A DNA stretch of 64,000 bases from Monodelphis domestica (Eukaryota; Chordata; Mammalia; Didelphimorphia; Didelphidae): positions 339,584,322-339,648,321 of the forward strand of contig NC_077230.1 in the NCBI RefSeq assembly GCF_027887165.1, given 5' to 3'. Below the pieces are notes generated by a model, which saw only the letters and a list, made by a program, of their open reading frames with translations, was not told the origin of the DNA and did not search any database. The translations under genes and the position numbers were made by a program. Positions 10,186-22,377 of this stretch are shown piece by piece. Numbering within the stretch: position 1 is the stretch's first letter; every line of letters begins with the position of its first letter.

Positions 10186-12235
10186 CATAGATGCACTGTA
10201 CCACCAACCCAAGATATTTTTTTTCCTTTTCTTATCTGAGCCTTGAAACAACCTTGCTCATAGGAAATTGAAATTTAATATTTTATAAAAGATCAGTACT
10301 CATTGTTGTCCCATACTCTTTGTCTCTCAATACCTGCCTGGGAGGCCTCTTTTTCCCCCATACCCATTGCCTTTTGGAATCATCTGCCTGGTAACTATGG
10401 CGACAAGACAAGCTAGAAGAACCAGTTGAGGATTAAAGACAAACCAGCCTAACATTGGCTTCACAGGAATAGTATCCCTCTAGGTTGGGAAATGAGCCGT
10501 GATGGATGGGATTTAGGGCAGGGATGGTAAATGCTCCCTCAGAAAAGAGGTTAAAGGAAATTCTGTTGGGGAAGTTAGCCTTGGTGGATGGGGGGAAGGG
10601 GACTGGGCTGCAATTTTCAGGAAGATCAGAGCCCATTTTTCCCCTTAATCTGCTGAGTTGATGACTCAGCTGTTGTGTTTGGCAGACACAAGCAAATTGT
10701 TCTGCAAGTGATCTGTGCATTTTTCAAGGAAGGTACGCAGAGAGCCTTGATGAGCCTCCCAAAAGGCTTTGCAGGGGTTAGGTGTTTTGTGTGTGTGCGT
10801 GTGCACAGGCATAGGCTCACTTTTTTCGTATGTGTATACTAAAGATTGATAAACCTGTGGGAGGCTAAGACAGTAAGGCATCCAAAGCCTCGGGTCATCA
10901 GTATGCTGAGGATGTGTGGCCCACAAATTCTATTTTCCTTAGTGCCAGATTGAGTCTCTTCACTTTTCCCAAAGCCTCCCTGAGGTGTAGGAAGCCTGGT
11001 TGAAAAACAGCCAGCTCCTGCTCAGTGCTGCAGAGACAGAAGCTCTTCTGGTGACTGGGGAAAAGCATGAGGAGGAGTAGAAAGTAGAATGACTGCTACC
11101 TTAATGGAAGCAAGGTTTGTATTAGGGTTTAATCTGATCTCTCGAGTTCAGGGCTTTGAAGCAGTTGCCCACTTTCTAATAGGTTGCATTTGCTACAACC
11201 ACTGCCTTGCAAGTAGCCTATGATTATTGAAGGTATTTTTAGCAGAAATGAGACATTTGGAGCCTATAAAGCAGCATGTAGTATACTAGTAAGTCAGGCC
11301 TGACTCCTAGTCCCAGTTTTTCCATTAACCTTGGCCAAGCCCACTTTCATTCTCCAGTGTCTTGGTTTTGACTTTTAAATTGAGAGGCCTGACCTTGAAG
11401 CCATCATAGGACTGCTCAGCACTACTATTCTACAGATTTACTAAATAAATCTCAGAATCTAAGGGTCACACTGCACAGGAATGATGGAAAATACTCAGAA
11501 AGCAGGGATGCATGAAAAATCATCAGAGTGTATCTTATACCTCTAGCTTACGGCTAAAAGGTCTTTTTTTTTTTTTTTAAGTTTTTTGTTTGTTTGTTTT
11601 TTAAATTTATTCTTTATTCCCCTTAGTAATTAACATGGCTTCCAGTCTCACAAACTTTGGAACACACAAATCTAAAGTTAAGATGAGACTCTTTGCCATC
11701 TGTAAGATTTAGCCTCTTTACATTTGGGCTGTTAAGCCATGACTTATTTGATTGCAGAAAAGGATCCAGGATCTATACCAATGTCACAGAAAACTTCACT
11801 ACTTCTACTTAAAGCAGAGCTTCTTATTAAGCTTGAGTCTGTGAATTTGTTTTTTTTTTATATTTTGATGATTGTATTTCAGCATAATTGGTTTCTTTTG
11901 TAATCCTATATATTTTGTAGGCATCTAAAAACATTATCCTGAAAAAGGGCCCCTAGGCTTCTCCAAACTGCCAGATTGGAGCATGGCATAGAGAAGGTTA
12001 AACACCCCAGATTCCAAGGGAGCACAGTACAAAGTAAAGAGCCTCTGCACTTCAGAGTATACAGGCCTAGATTTAAATCTCAGCTTTGACTGGAATTTCA
12101 ATCACTTAAGCTCTCTGAAGCTTCAAAGGTCTTCATGTGTAAAAATTGGGATAATGTTGTTTATGCTGCTTTCCTCATTGAGTTGTATTAACTAAAGCAT
12201 TATGTAAAGTGCTTATACGTATTCAGTTGCTTACT

Positions 12236-12350
12236 GTGTCCCCTTAGATTGTGAATCCCTAGAGGTGGGACCTGTCTTTTTTGCCTTTAAATGCTTACTT
12301 AGCACTGTGCCTGGCAAGTTGTAGGCATTTAATAAATGTTTATTGATTCG
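12236..12350 (+). mobile_element. L2-type LINE 3' end
   Basis: It shows the usual L2 3' terminal pattern: 'ttagattgtgaatcc', 'gtgggacctgtctttttt', 'agcactgtgcctggcaagtt' and 'aataaatgtttattgatt'. Related ends are at 44690-44815 and 60600-60740. Only the tail is present. Confidence 0.75.
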
Positions 12351-12354
12351 CTAG

Positions 12355-12545
12355 TACAGAAATAGGTTGGTACAGTAGATGAAATCCTGGACCTAGAGTT
12401 AGGAAGATTCTTCTTCCTGAGTTCAAATCTGGCATCAGACACTTATTAGCTTTGTGACCCTGGGCAAAGTAGTTAACCCTGTTTGCCTCAGTTTCCTCAA
12501 TTATAAATGAGCTGGATAAAAAAATGGCAAACACTCTGGTGGATA
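12355..12545 (+). mobile_element. MAR1-type SINE
   Basis: It follows directly on the L2-type end. Landmarks are 'ttggtacagtagatgaaatc', 'tttgtgaccctgggcaaagt', 'tgcctcagtttcctcaatta' and 'aaaatggcaaacactc'. It stops before the final RTE-like tail and runs into a G-rich tract at 12559-12568. Confidence 0.75.
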
Positions 12546-12887
12546 TTTAGAGGGTTTGGGGGGGGGGGTTCCTCTGCATTCATTTATGTAGTCCATTTTT
12601 GCCACTCCTCCTGAGACACTTTGATTATACAAACTAAAACCTCAGTCTGGATCTCGATAGATGATATCATGTCCTGAAGTCAGGACATGTCCCGGCCTGG
12701 ACAGTGCCACATGTGTGCTTGAGCCAGCCTCTTCTAGGAAGCCACAGTACACATGCATGGCCAGTCCAAGGATGCGGCTATCAAATGGAATAAGGGAGTA
12801 CATTTTATAATAAATTCACACATGCCTAATTACATATTTTACTATGTGGAGGGCCTTAAATTTACAAGGGATGTCTCTTCCTTTCAG

Positions 12888-13066
12888 AACCATGTCAGAT
12901 TGAAGTGAGGCTGCTGTTGGCCTATGATTCTTCCACACGAATCTCCAGACCTGCTTGTTTGGACAGCACAGAAGCCTTACCACTGGTAGAAAACAGTATC
13001 GAAGGAACCATCCCTTTCAGCAAACCTGTCAAAGTTTATATCATGCCTAAGCCAGCAAGGCGCTGA
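12888..13066 (+). CDS. INTS4: INTS4 terminal coding exon
   Basis: This last exon completes the split Glu codon, then encodes 58 residues (PCQIEVRLLLAYDSS... to PVKVYIMPKPARR) and ends at a TGA at 13064-13066. The extreme C-terminus matches the conserved INTS4 tail. The middle of the exon (about STRISRPACLDSTEALPLVE) differs most from placental INTS4 as I recall it and may be a variable loop. With the three exons upstream, the window encodes the final 190 residues of a protein that is usually about 960 long. No frameshift or early stop is present. Confidence 0.97.
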
Positions 13067-13540
13067 AATTTACCCTTCTCTGAGATTTTCCTAAGTAAAG
13101 CAGTGTCAAGGGGCCATAAAGGGATTAGCTCTAGTAGCCTTGTCATTACTTCTCAAGAGCAGGCCACACCTCAGAACCCGTTAGAGGAGAATGGTGACCT
13201 TTTCTTAATTCTGTCACTGAGCCCAGCCCATGTTATTATACCTTTGCTAATTCCAACTTCTGTTGCTTTATGCCCAGAATAGTCTGATTCTGGGGCCATC
13301 TAGCAACAATGAATGAACAGGGAATGCTATGGAACTCATAAGTTCATCATCAGCCTAAAGTTCCCATGCACTTAGGCTGTATTGGCATAGATTTCCTCAA
13401 GGACTGGTGCACTAAAATTTTTGTTATGCCCAGTTCAAAGCCACAGGGTAAATAATTTTACATCAAAACAACCAAAAAATTTCAAGTCTACTTTTTTAAA
13501 TAAATAAATAAATGTTGAGAAAACCTTGAATCTGTTTTTG
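13067..13540 (+). other. INTS4: INTS4 3' UTR
   Basis: Non-repetitive sequence follows the INTS4 stop and runs to a cluster of AATAAA hexamers at 13499-13514. The transcript end is inferred to be within about 30 bases of that cluster. No repeat was recognised in it. Confidence 0.7.
13499..13504 (+). promoter_or_regulatory. INTS4: INTS4 polyadenylation signal
   Basis: AATAAA is the first of three or four overlapping hexamers in 'aaataaataaataaatg', about 435 bases past the INTS4 stop codon. A T-rich stretch follows at 13531-13539, as expected downstream of a cleavage site. Confidence 0.75.
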
Positions 13541-13834
13541 TCATAAAAGGAAAATTCTATATTTATATGGATTTACATTCACACTAGAAAATGTTTCTTT
13601 TCCTTAGATGTTCGGCATAAAACCCAAATATTTTTATTCACTGTCTGATCTCCTCCCCTCACAAGAATGGGTTACTTCTGTCACCTTCCTTCTTAAAACT
13701 TCTAGTTTTCTGGTTCAGTCTAAATTAGTTCCAGTAATTAAATTTTTGCTACATACAGCTTTCTGGGTAAGCATCTGCATCAAACATCTGAAGGAATTCT
13801 AACTTCCAGAGAACTGTTAAAGAACAGATCATCT

Positions 13835-16800
13835 AGGTAGAGCCAATATGGCAAAGTAAGGGCAGGGATTCACCTGAGATTTCCTAAATTCACCTTCAAA
13901 CAACATGAAAATAACACCTCAAAATGAATTCTTATGCAAAAGAACTTAGTGAAACATTTTTCAAGCCCAAGACAATTTGGAAGGTTGGCAGGAAAGGTCT
14001 CACTGAAGTGAGATTGGAACACAGTCCAGTTCAGGCTGCACTTCTCAAGCCAACAACAGTCTTTGGGAGCAACTAAATCAGCAGCAACAGCAGCAGTTTT
14101 GAGAGTTCTCAACCAAGGGGGTTGTAGGAAACCCTTTGGTGGCCCTGGGTACAGGATTCTTGTATTGCCCATAAACAGACCTGGGTCGCAGTCCTGGGAC
14201 AAGAAGAAGAACTAGAAGAAGTGGGGACCTATTTGCACTTGTAGGGTGGAAGAGAGTGCTCATGGTCACAGATCAAAACACAGGCCAGGAGAGCTATAAC
14301 CACACCACTCCTTAGATCATATCACCTTAGGAAAACTGAGAGCTTGCAGACCCCCAGAGCTAGATCTAAAAACAGTGGCATGAGAAACCTGAAGCTTGGA
14401 ATAGTTCCCCTTACACTTTAAGAACAGAGCCCAGCTTTACCATAAAGTTAAAAGTCAGGATATAAGCTAGAAAATGAGCAAACCACAAATGAACCTTACC
14501 ATATAAAGTTACTCAGGTAATAGGGAGGATCAAAACACTAATTCAGAAGACAAATGAAAGTAGCTATATGCAAAGCCTCAAAGAAAAAATGTGAATTGGT
14601 CTAAAGTCCTAGAAGAACTCAAAAAGGATTTTAAAAATCAAATGAGAGGTACTGGGAAAATTGCAAAAAGAAACTAGTGATGCAAAAAAAATCATAAAAA
14701 TTTAATAGGAAAAAAGTTAACAGCTTGGTAAAGGAGGCACAAAAATGTTGAAGAAAATCTTTTTTAAAAGAGTGAGCCAAATGGCAAAAGAGGCACAAAA
14801 ATCCACTTAAAGAGATTCATAAAAAGTAGAGCCAAAAGGAAAAAAATGTATGAAAATTCACCAAAGAGAAAAACACTTTAAAAAGTAGAATTGGCCAATT
14901 GGAAAAGGAGAAACAAAAGCTCACTAAAATAAATAATAATAATTCCTTTAAAATTAGACTTGGCCAAAGGAAACTAATGATTCCATGAAATATCAAGAAA
15001 TAATAAAATCAAAAGAATGAAAATGATAAAAGAAAATGGGCCTTATCTCATTGGAAAACTTTAAATCTTGCCTCAAAAAAGAGCCTAGATATATTTCAAG
15101 AAATTATCATTAACTGCATATTAAGGGTATTCTTAAATCAGTTATCAAGGAGTCTGTCCTGATATCCTAGAACCAGAGGATAAATTAGAAATTGAAAAAA
15201 ATCCATTGATCACCCATTGAAAGAGATAGTATGGTCAATTTCCAGAGCTCTCAGGACAGGGAGAAAATGTTAAAAGCAACTAGAAAGTAACAGTTCAAAT
15301 ATTGTGCCACAATCAGCATCACAAGATTTAGGAGCTTCTACATTAAAGAATTGGGAGACTTAGAATATGATATTCTGAAGAGCAAAGGCAGTAGGATTAC
15401 AATGAAGAATCACCTCCCCAGCAAAACTCAGTATAGTCCTTCAAGGGGAAAAAAAAAGGCTATTTAATGAAATTAAAAAGGTGAAAGGCAGAAGTATAAT
15501 GGAATGAATTATATCCCCTAAAAGAAGTGTGAAAGCTTTTATGGTAGAGGAGTTTGGCTCAGAGAGAAGAACATCCACTCATTTGGGTATAGAAATCTAT
15601 AGGGAAGTAGAACGTGGGGGATGCTACTACAAGGGGGATGGTTTGGAGGATAAGGTGGTCAAAAGCAAAACACTTCTGAGGAAGGAAAGGGATAAACTGG
15701 GAAAAGTTGCATGGTGGAAAATAGGCCATGATCATGGCTGTGAATGTGAATGGGATGAACTCACCCATAAAACACAAGTGAATAACAAAGTAGATTAAAA
15801 ACCAGAATCCTACATGTTGTTTACAAGAACCATACTTGAGACAGCTACGTGGCTCAGTGGATTGAGAGCCAGGGCCAGAGGCAGGAGACCCTGGGTTCAA
15901 ATCTGGCCTCAGATCATTCCAAACTATGTGACTCTGGGCAAGTCGCTTAACTCCATTGCTTATCCCTTACTACTTTTTTGCCTTAGAGTCAATACAAAGT
16001 ATTGATTCTAAGATGGAAAAGTAAGGGTTTAAAAAACAAAACAAAATAAAAAGCACACTTGGAAGCAGAGAGACAAACAGTAAAAATAAGGTACCAGAGC
16101 AGAATCTATTATGTTTCAGCTGATGTTTAAAAAAAAATACTAATGGGTAGCTATCAAGATCTCAAACAAAGCAAAAGTAAAAAGATCTGATTTTAAAAGT
16201 GAGAAAACTACATTTTACTAAAAAAGTATACATGATAAAATAATGTTAAAGATATATGCATCTACTAACTGCATATTAAGGGTATTCTTAAAGGAAAAGT
16301 TAAATGAATACTACAGCAGGAAATAGGAAAACTACAACTAGAAGACCTCAACTTTACCCTTTGAGAACTAGATTTTTTTTTGTTATTCATTCCACTCATG
16401 AACTACATGAATCTAACCAAAAAATAAGAAGTTAAGGAAATGAATACAATTTTAGAAAAGTTAGATCTGGTAGACTTGCAGAGAAAATTATACGCAATAG
16501 AAAATAATATACCTTTTTCTCAGAGTTTTACAGCACAAATATGAAAATTGGCCAGGAGCCTATGATACACAGTAACAGCAATATTATAACAATGATGGCT
16601 TAGTTATTCTCAGGTATACAATGATCTAAGACAATTCCAAAGGATTCATGATGAAAAAATGCTATTTACCTCCAGAGAAAGAACAGATCTTTTGTTTTCT
16701 TTAGTTTTCTTTCTCTCTCTCTCTTTTTTTTTTTTTGGTCTGTGGTATCTTTCAAACATGGCTTATATGGAAATATGCTTTTCATGACTGCACATGTATT

Positions 16801-16910
16801 ATCTGTAATTTTCTTAATAAGGGGAGAAGGGAGGGAGGGAGGGTGAGAATTTGGAACTCAAATTTTAAAAGAATGAATGTTAATTTTATATGTAATTGGA
16901 AAAAATTTTT
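13835..16910 (+). mobile_element. Old L1 LINE, internally deleted
   Basis: It starts with L1-like 5' UTR ('gagccaatatggcaaagt'), then A-rich decayed ORF1-like sequence (about 14500-15420). The start of an ORF2 endonuclease region follows at 15740-15790, where 'gtgaatgggatgaactcacc' is identical to the full-length L1 at 29621 onward. A SINE interrupts it at 15838-16045. It resumes to about 16545 and then jumps to 3' UTR-like sequence ending near 16905, so most of ORF2 is missing. All frames are broken. Confidence 0.7.
15838..16045 (+). mobile_element. SINE1 inside old L1
   Basis: A complete SINE1 from 'gagacagctacgtggctcag' (starting a few bases earlier) through 'tgactctgggcaagtcgc' to 'aagtaagggtttaaaa' and an A-rich tail. 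It splits the endonuclease-like region of the older L1, so it is the younger of the two. Confidence 0.88.
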
Positions 16911-18150
16911 AAAACAAAAGCAAAGAAAAAGAAATTAGCAATTGCTACCAAAAAACCCCAAACAGATCATGTTTAAAGTTTCAGTACAATTAAAGCAAAC
17001 ATCAAGTATTACTGTATGCAAGGGATTGTTTAGAGTGCTTTCAGTATCTGTTCAATAATGCAGTCATTGCAACCAAAGAGGTGTGTGCATGGGCATGTGT
17101 ATATGCCAATAGTTTTAATGTCTTAATGATTTTATTACTGTATTAAGAGAATGAACCAAAAATTGTTGGAATCAGTCAAGCATTTATTAAGTCTTGTTAT
17201 GTCCCAATACTACATTGGGCACTGGAGAACTTAATTTTTTTCAGAGATATCTCTGAGATCACAGATACTAGGCATTAGAGGTGGGGAGTAAGGAACACCA
17301 GCAGCCATAGACTCAGGAAAGGTTTCATATAGAAAATGGTATTTAAGTTAAGTTTTGAATAAAACTTGGGATTCTGAGCTGGAGATGAGAGTGTACAATT
17401 CAGGGTTGGAGAGCAAGGGGAGTCAGCCAAAGGCTTGGAGTTAGGAAATAGGATTCAGTGTACGAGGAACAGCAAGAAGACCACTGAATGATTTTCAGCA
17501 TAGGAGACAGATGTATAAAAGTTAAAATTAAATCTCAATAATAAAAATATTTTAGAGGTTTGTTAAATGATCATTAGAAATCAAGGAATAAAGAAGATAC
17601 AAAATAAAGACCATGTGCCCATGGCTGATCAGCCAGTTTAAACATCCACCTATCCACCACCAAGCTCAGGACCAGAAGTAAAGAGGTGGGACCTTCCACA
17701 TCTCCACCTAATATTCCCTATCTACAGGAAGTACATAATGACAAGAAGTCAGTGGGCTCCTGGGAAATGTAGTTCTTTTTTTAGGGTAACAGATTGTCAA
17801 TTATACAGATTTGAGAATAATTTAGGAGCTCACATTCTAACACCAAGATACACATTTAGGAGGGTTCAAGTATAGGGAGAATGTAAGGCCCACAAGACCT
17901 TGGGGTCCATCCAGGGCTACACATGCAGCAGGGAGCCTGGATGGGATCAGCCTTCTGTTGGGAGTGTGAAGGGAATAACCCTAAGAGTCAGAGTGAAATA
18001 GAGATTCTGAGTTCCCTTTGACAAGGCTGGGATGAAGGAGGAGTCAGTGTCCATTGTGAGATTTAAAATGGTTGAGGTTTTAAACTGTAGTGATTAAAAT
18101 AGTGGAAGATATAAATTGTGATAGATATAAGGGAGGGTGAGTAAATTTGA
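16911..18150. other. Intergenic, old repeat remnants
   Basis: About 17160-17560 resembles an old dispersed repeat also seen near 5280, 26720, 33694 and 62170. Its marks are 'catttattaagtcttgttat', 'acattgggcactgg', 'gatgagagtgtacaattcag' and 'aggaacagcaagaagaccac'. No gene or clear structure was found in the rest. Confidence 0.5.
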
Positions 18151-18154
18151 CCGC

Positions 18155-19135
18155 AGAAAATATGTTTCACTACAGTGTCTTGGTTTTTAAATCAAATATA
18201 AGGTGGTCACCAGGGAAATATTCCCAATTGTTCAAATACCCAAGTCAACTGGGTTTTATAGAGATTTTTAATTAATAATATAATGAGGAATTAGAGAAAG
18301 AGAGAAGAGTAGGAAAGGAATAATTATGAAGGGCCTCAAGCCAATATGGCCTAGACCTGAGTCTTAAGAGAGAGAATTAGTCAGTCAGTCTTTTAACACT
18401 CACCACAAGGTCTGCCTAAACAAGGATTCTAGTGACACCAGGCCAGCTCCATCTCAGCTGACTTCACCAGAGGGCCTTCCAGCCAGAGACTGTTCCAAAA
18501 GGCCTCTCTCCAGAGCCTCCAGAGGGACAGCTCTAAGCTCCCCTTAGAGGAGCTCCAGGGAGACCTCCTTAGAGATTGTCCTCCAAGAGCTTCCCTTCTC
18601 CAGAGCCTCTCTCAAGAGATTCTTCCCAAGCGATCCTCATCAGAGATCCTCCAAAAGGATTTCTCCAAAAGGATATATCTCCTCAAGAGATTCTGCTTTT
18701 TCTTATATAGAGGTTTTTCTCCCATGTCACCTCCTTTAAGTCCCTACATCTACCAATCACTGTAGACGCTTTCCAAAGGACTGCCCATCTGAATTCTTGC
18801 TAAGTTGACCAATCTCCTCAGTAAGCCTGAATCAGAAAAAATGCTGTTGTGTCGACCAATCTCCTCAGTAAGTCTGAATGAGAGAAAACACAGCAGAGTC
18901 AACTAATCTCATCAAGAGAAAACTTGCCCAACCCTTTTAGGTACCTAGCATCCCATTGTATCAATTCTAAAAACAGGCCTGGCTCAAAGAACTCCTTGCC
19001 TTATTATAAGCATGGGTCCAAGTACTTTCATTGTTTAGCAAGGAGTTTTCTCCCCTAAAGCACTCTTAAGTACGAGTGGAGTAGAGGTCCTCCCATTTCT
19101 GATCCTGGCGAGTTCTCACATCAAAATGGGGAATG
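18155..19135 (-). mobile_element. Retroviral LTR, family A copy 2
   Basis: It shares with the copy at 1315-2085 the blocks 'agtgtcttgg', 'ggtggtcaccaggg', 'tcagtcttttaacactcacc', 'tttttctcccatgtcacctc' and 'catctaccaatcactgtaga', in the same order. It differs by a C/T-rich insert of degenerate 'ctccagagcctcc'-type repeats at about 18440-18690 and by repeated 'gaccaatctcctcagtaag' units at 18808-18870. No retroviral interior is attached. Confidence 0.72.
18808..18870. repeat. Short direct repeat in LTR copy 2
   Basis: 'gaccaatctcctcagtaag' followed by 'tgaat' occurs twice about 45 bases apart (starting near 18808 and 18855), and a third, poorer match follows near 18901. The family A copy at 1315-2085 lacks it. 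Confidence 0.7.
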
Positions 19136-19312
19136 TTTCTCAGTAGGGAATTTGTTCCAATTAAGAATTCCCTGATGGGGAAATTTTTAACATTCACAAG
19201 TCTGAGAGATTTCAAGATTTACACCATCCAGGAGGGGACGAGAGGAAGAGCAGTGTTAACAGGAAGGGATAAGAACTGGGAGCACAAGATTCTGAGGAAG
19301 AATATAATATTG

Positions 19313-19475
19313 GGAGCAGTGAGGTGGCTCAGGGGATAGAGAGTCAGGCCTGGAGAGGGAAGATCCTGGGTTCAAATTCGCCTCAGACACTTGCTAGCCA
19401 AGTGATCTTGAGCAGGGGGCAGCCCCCATTTTCCTAAGCCTTTACCACTCTTCTGCCTTAAAAGGAAAAAAAAAG
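19313..19475 (+). mobile_element. SINE1
   Basis: Head 'gcagtgaggtggctcagggg', then 'gatcctgggttcaaatt' and an altered core. The tail is shortened, ending 'cttctgccttaaaaggaaa'. Confidence 0.85.
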
Positions 19476-20690
19476 ATGGTGATATGGAGTTGAAGTGGTT
19501 AACTAAGGATCTGACATTGGAAAAATTCGAAAGAGAAGTCAGGCGAGTAAGCGATGGCTCGGTAAAATGCCAACGGTCAGAAAGCTATTGAGACTGAATG
19601 GTGGGTTTAGAAGGAATGTGGTATAAGGAGATCTGAATGAATGAAAAAGAGCATTTATTTAGCATTTTCTATGAGCCCTGCACTGTGCAAACTGCCAGGG
19701 ACTCAAATACAAAAGCACCAGGAAGGGTGACGTCCGCCAACAGCACTTCGGCCCCACAGGGTGCAGGAGGAGCAAGAGGGGTCCTCGGGATGCAGACCTT
19801 TGTCCTCCTTCCAGGGTCCCAGAACTGTGGTTCTGGTGGGTACAGGAATGGGGGTTGGGGAGATGCCCGAGAGGTAGGGAGTACAATGGAATGATGGCTG
19901 GGGCTCCCCCATCAGGCCAGGGCGGCCCCAGGGCATTTGTTTTGGGGTGATGAAAGGGTTGGGATGAGGTTTGGATCAAAGAAATGTCAGCATTCTTGAT
20001 CCTGGAAATGGAACATTTGTGGGTGATGGGAAAGTCAAGGGTGTGGCCATCCCTGTGTACTCTTGAATGGAGCAAGGAGGACCTGAGCATAAATGTGGCC
20101 TCGGACACTTCCTAATGGTGTGGCCGTAGGCAAGTCTCTTCACCCTGTTTACCTCAGTTTCCTTATCTGTAAAATGAGAAGAAAATGGCAAAACACTCCA
20201 GAATCTTTGCCAAGAAAACTCCAAATGGGTTTACAAAGAGTCAAACATACTTGAAATGCCTTAGCAATAAAGAAGAGATCGTGGAAGCTAAAACTGAGAG
20301 CTGATAGATAATCATGAGGTAGGTAAACAGAGATGATACTGGCTGGGGAGAAGAACAGGCATTTATAGAGTGCCGTGTGCCAGTCACTGTGCTGAGCACT
20401 TGACAGTTTTTATCTCATTTGATCTTAGAACAAGACTCAGAGGAAGGGGTTATTACTACCCCCGTTTTACAATGAGGAAACACTTGACCAGGATCACTTA
20501 GCAAGTGTCTGGGAATTTGAACTCTGATCGCCCTTATTCCAGAAAGAGGGAGAGGGGAGGAGGAAATCTGCCAAATTCTTTTTCCGCCAGACCCTATGCC
20601 AAGTACCAGCATCTCGCCTTTGAGGAGGTTGTCAGGGAACAGGGGATATATGATTTGGTTGCCCACGTTTACACGGCAGGATCTTCATCG
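19476..20690. other. Intergenic, MIR-like fragments
   Basis: It holds a truncated SINE (20085-20270) and a MIR-like stretch at about 20350-20520 ('gtgccagtcactgtgctgag' and 'tttacaatgaggaaacactt'). The 149-codon - strand reading frame at 19659-20108 shows no recognisable domain. No gene is supported. Confidence 0.5.
20085..20270 (+). mobile_element. MAR1-type SINE, 5'-truncated
   Basis: Starts in the core ('ggcctcggacacttcctaat'), then 'cctcagtttccttatctgta', 'tttgccaagaaaactccaaa' and 'acaaagagtcaaacatactt', which is the RTE-like tail also seen at 5309-5562 and 42318-42535. Confidence 0.8.
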
Positions 20691-20699
20691 CAGCTGGAA

Positions 20700-22377
20700 A
20701 TTTCTTACATAAATCATTTCTGTGACCACAGCTTCCTATCCCTTCCTGCTCTCTATCCTTCTCCCCTGACTTCCAGGCCCTCTACCCATCCCTCTTCTAA
20801 CCTGCTTGATTCCTCACCATGTGCTGGTCTCACTCACTTGGTTACCAACTCAGCCACATACCACCCTTGAACCCAACTTGTTTCTCCTTAAACAAGGGCC
20901 ACCACTCCCTTCCCCACTGCTTCCCTTCCACCCACTTTCTCTGCTCTCCCTCTTCTTCTCCATCTCCCTTCCTCTGCCCTGGAGAAAGAAAGATGAGATG
21001 GATTAAAAATGTGTTTCCCAATTTCAACTGAGCCTTGTTTCTCTTTTGTTCAATGACTGGCCACCAGACTACCCTCAGCATCTGTTTCAAACCTCTGAAA
21101 TCCTTTCTCCCTTTATTACTTTTTATTCCTCCTACATTACAAAAAATAATGGAGGGGGAAGGTAGGTGGCTCCGTGGATTGACAGCCAGGCCTAGAGACA
21201 GGAGGTCCTGGGTTCAAATCTGGCCTCAGACTTCCCAGCTGTGTGACCCTGGGCAAGTCACTTGACCCCCATTGCCTAGCCCTTACCACTCTTCTGCCTT
21301 GGAGCCAATACACAGTATTCACTCCAAGATGAAAGGTGAGGGTTTTTAATTAAAAATAATAATGGAGGCTATTTTTCCTAAACTCATTCTACCCCTAGAA
21401 ACCTCTCTTCACCATTTCCCATTCTCTCCTTTGCTCCATTCTGAGAAACAAGTAGCTTTGCCAAAGTCCGCTCCCCCGCTAGCATTCTTCATCCCAGGCC
21501 TTTTTGTCTCCTCTAGCAGCTTCCCCCGTAGTCATTCTCCATCTTCAGTCGATCTTCCTTGGGCCGTCCAGGCCCTTCCAGCTATCATCCCATGTCACCA
21601 AACTCCTCAGAGAGGCTACCTTCTGCCTCTGCTTCCTCACCCTCAATACCGTCACAGCCCGGCTTTCTAACCCACGTTTTAGCCGCGACTCCTCGCTAAG
21701 GTTACCAACGATCGCAGCGGTCAGTGGCTTTTGTTCAGTCCTTCTGCCTGATGTCTCTGGAGCTTTTGACATTGTTGTCCCCGTCTTCCCTTACTCTCTC
21801 AGTTTTCCTACTCATCTGACGGTCTCCTTTGGAGGTTCACCATTTTGCCCTACCAACAAAGTGTGGATGTGGCCCAGGCCTCTCTACATGGCTCTTTTGG
21901 TGATCTCAGCAGCTCCTGTAGATTCACTAATCAGCTCCAGGATGACTCCCAAATCTAAGCAACCAAACTTAGGCTCTGCCGGCTGCTGGAAACGTCTGTC
22001 CACTTGGATGTCCTCTAGAGAGCTAAAACATCATATGTCCAACACGTTTATCCTCATCCCTCTTCAAGCTTCCTCTGTTGAAGACACTCCATTCTTCCAG
22101 GCATATCAAGTCTATTTCTATAAAATTTCTCTGTACCATTTCCCTTCTTTCCAATTAGATGGCCAACGCCCTACATCAAGCTCCCCTCTCTCCTCTAGAC
22201 TATTGTAAGTAGCTTCCTAATTTATTCCTGCTCCTACTCTTCCCTCCAATCCATCCTGCGCACAAAATGGTTAAATAGATAATCCTAAAATGCATCTATG
22301 AGCACAACATTCTCATCAAAAATTTCTAGCAGCTTCCTTTTGCCTCTAGGATGAACCTGGCACTTAAAAAGCCTCTA
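20700..22377 (+). mobile_element. L2 LINE, reverse-transcriptase region fragment
   Basis: C/T-rich sequence with the look of an L2 ORF2 on the + strand. The 234-codon open stretch at 21504-22208 contains LLPDVSGAFDIVVPVF, which fits the L2/CR1 reverse-transcriptase motif of the type D-L-S-x-A-F-D-T-V-D-H. Further along it has 'gactattgtaagtagcttcc' and 'ccttttgcctctaggatgaa', also L2-like. A SINE (21156-21357) sits in it. It is cut at about 22377 by a SINE and its continuation is at 25501-25860. The open frame is a decayed transposon frame and not a host gene. Confidence 0.75.
21156..21357 (+). mobile_element. SINE1 with target-site duplication, in L2
   Basis: A full SINE1 flanked by the 11-bp direct repeat 'aataatggagg' at 21145-21155 and 21358-21368. 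The core is close to consensus ('tgtgaccctgggcaagtcac'). It interrupts the L2 fragment. Confidence 0.92.

Larger units (their letters stand above)
9137..12887 (+). other. INTS4: INTS4 last intron with repeats
   Basis: This 3.75 kb intron runs from gtaagg to the ctttcag acceptor. It contains a MIR-like stretch near 9480-9670, a SINE at 10000-10185, possible MIR-like pieces near 11290-11400 and 12080-12230, an L2-type 3' end at 12236-12350 and a SINE at 12355-12545. A T-rich low-complexity stretch is near 11563-11625. Nothing else was recognised, including in 10230-11280. Confidence 0.8.

Noticed and set aside
15838..15930. Possible tRNA genes at SINE heads
   Set aside because: The A- and B-box-like words belong to SINE1 units with typical SINE bodies; none folds as an obvious intact tRNA.
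19659..20108. A 149-codon - strand frame
   Set aside because: No recognisable protein features; it runs into the MAR1 SINE at its start and overlaps a + strand frame.
21504..22208. A 234-codon + strand open frame that could be taken for a gene
   Set aside because: It lies inside L2-like sequence and contains a decayed L2 reverse-transcriptase motif; it has no start context or exon structure.
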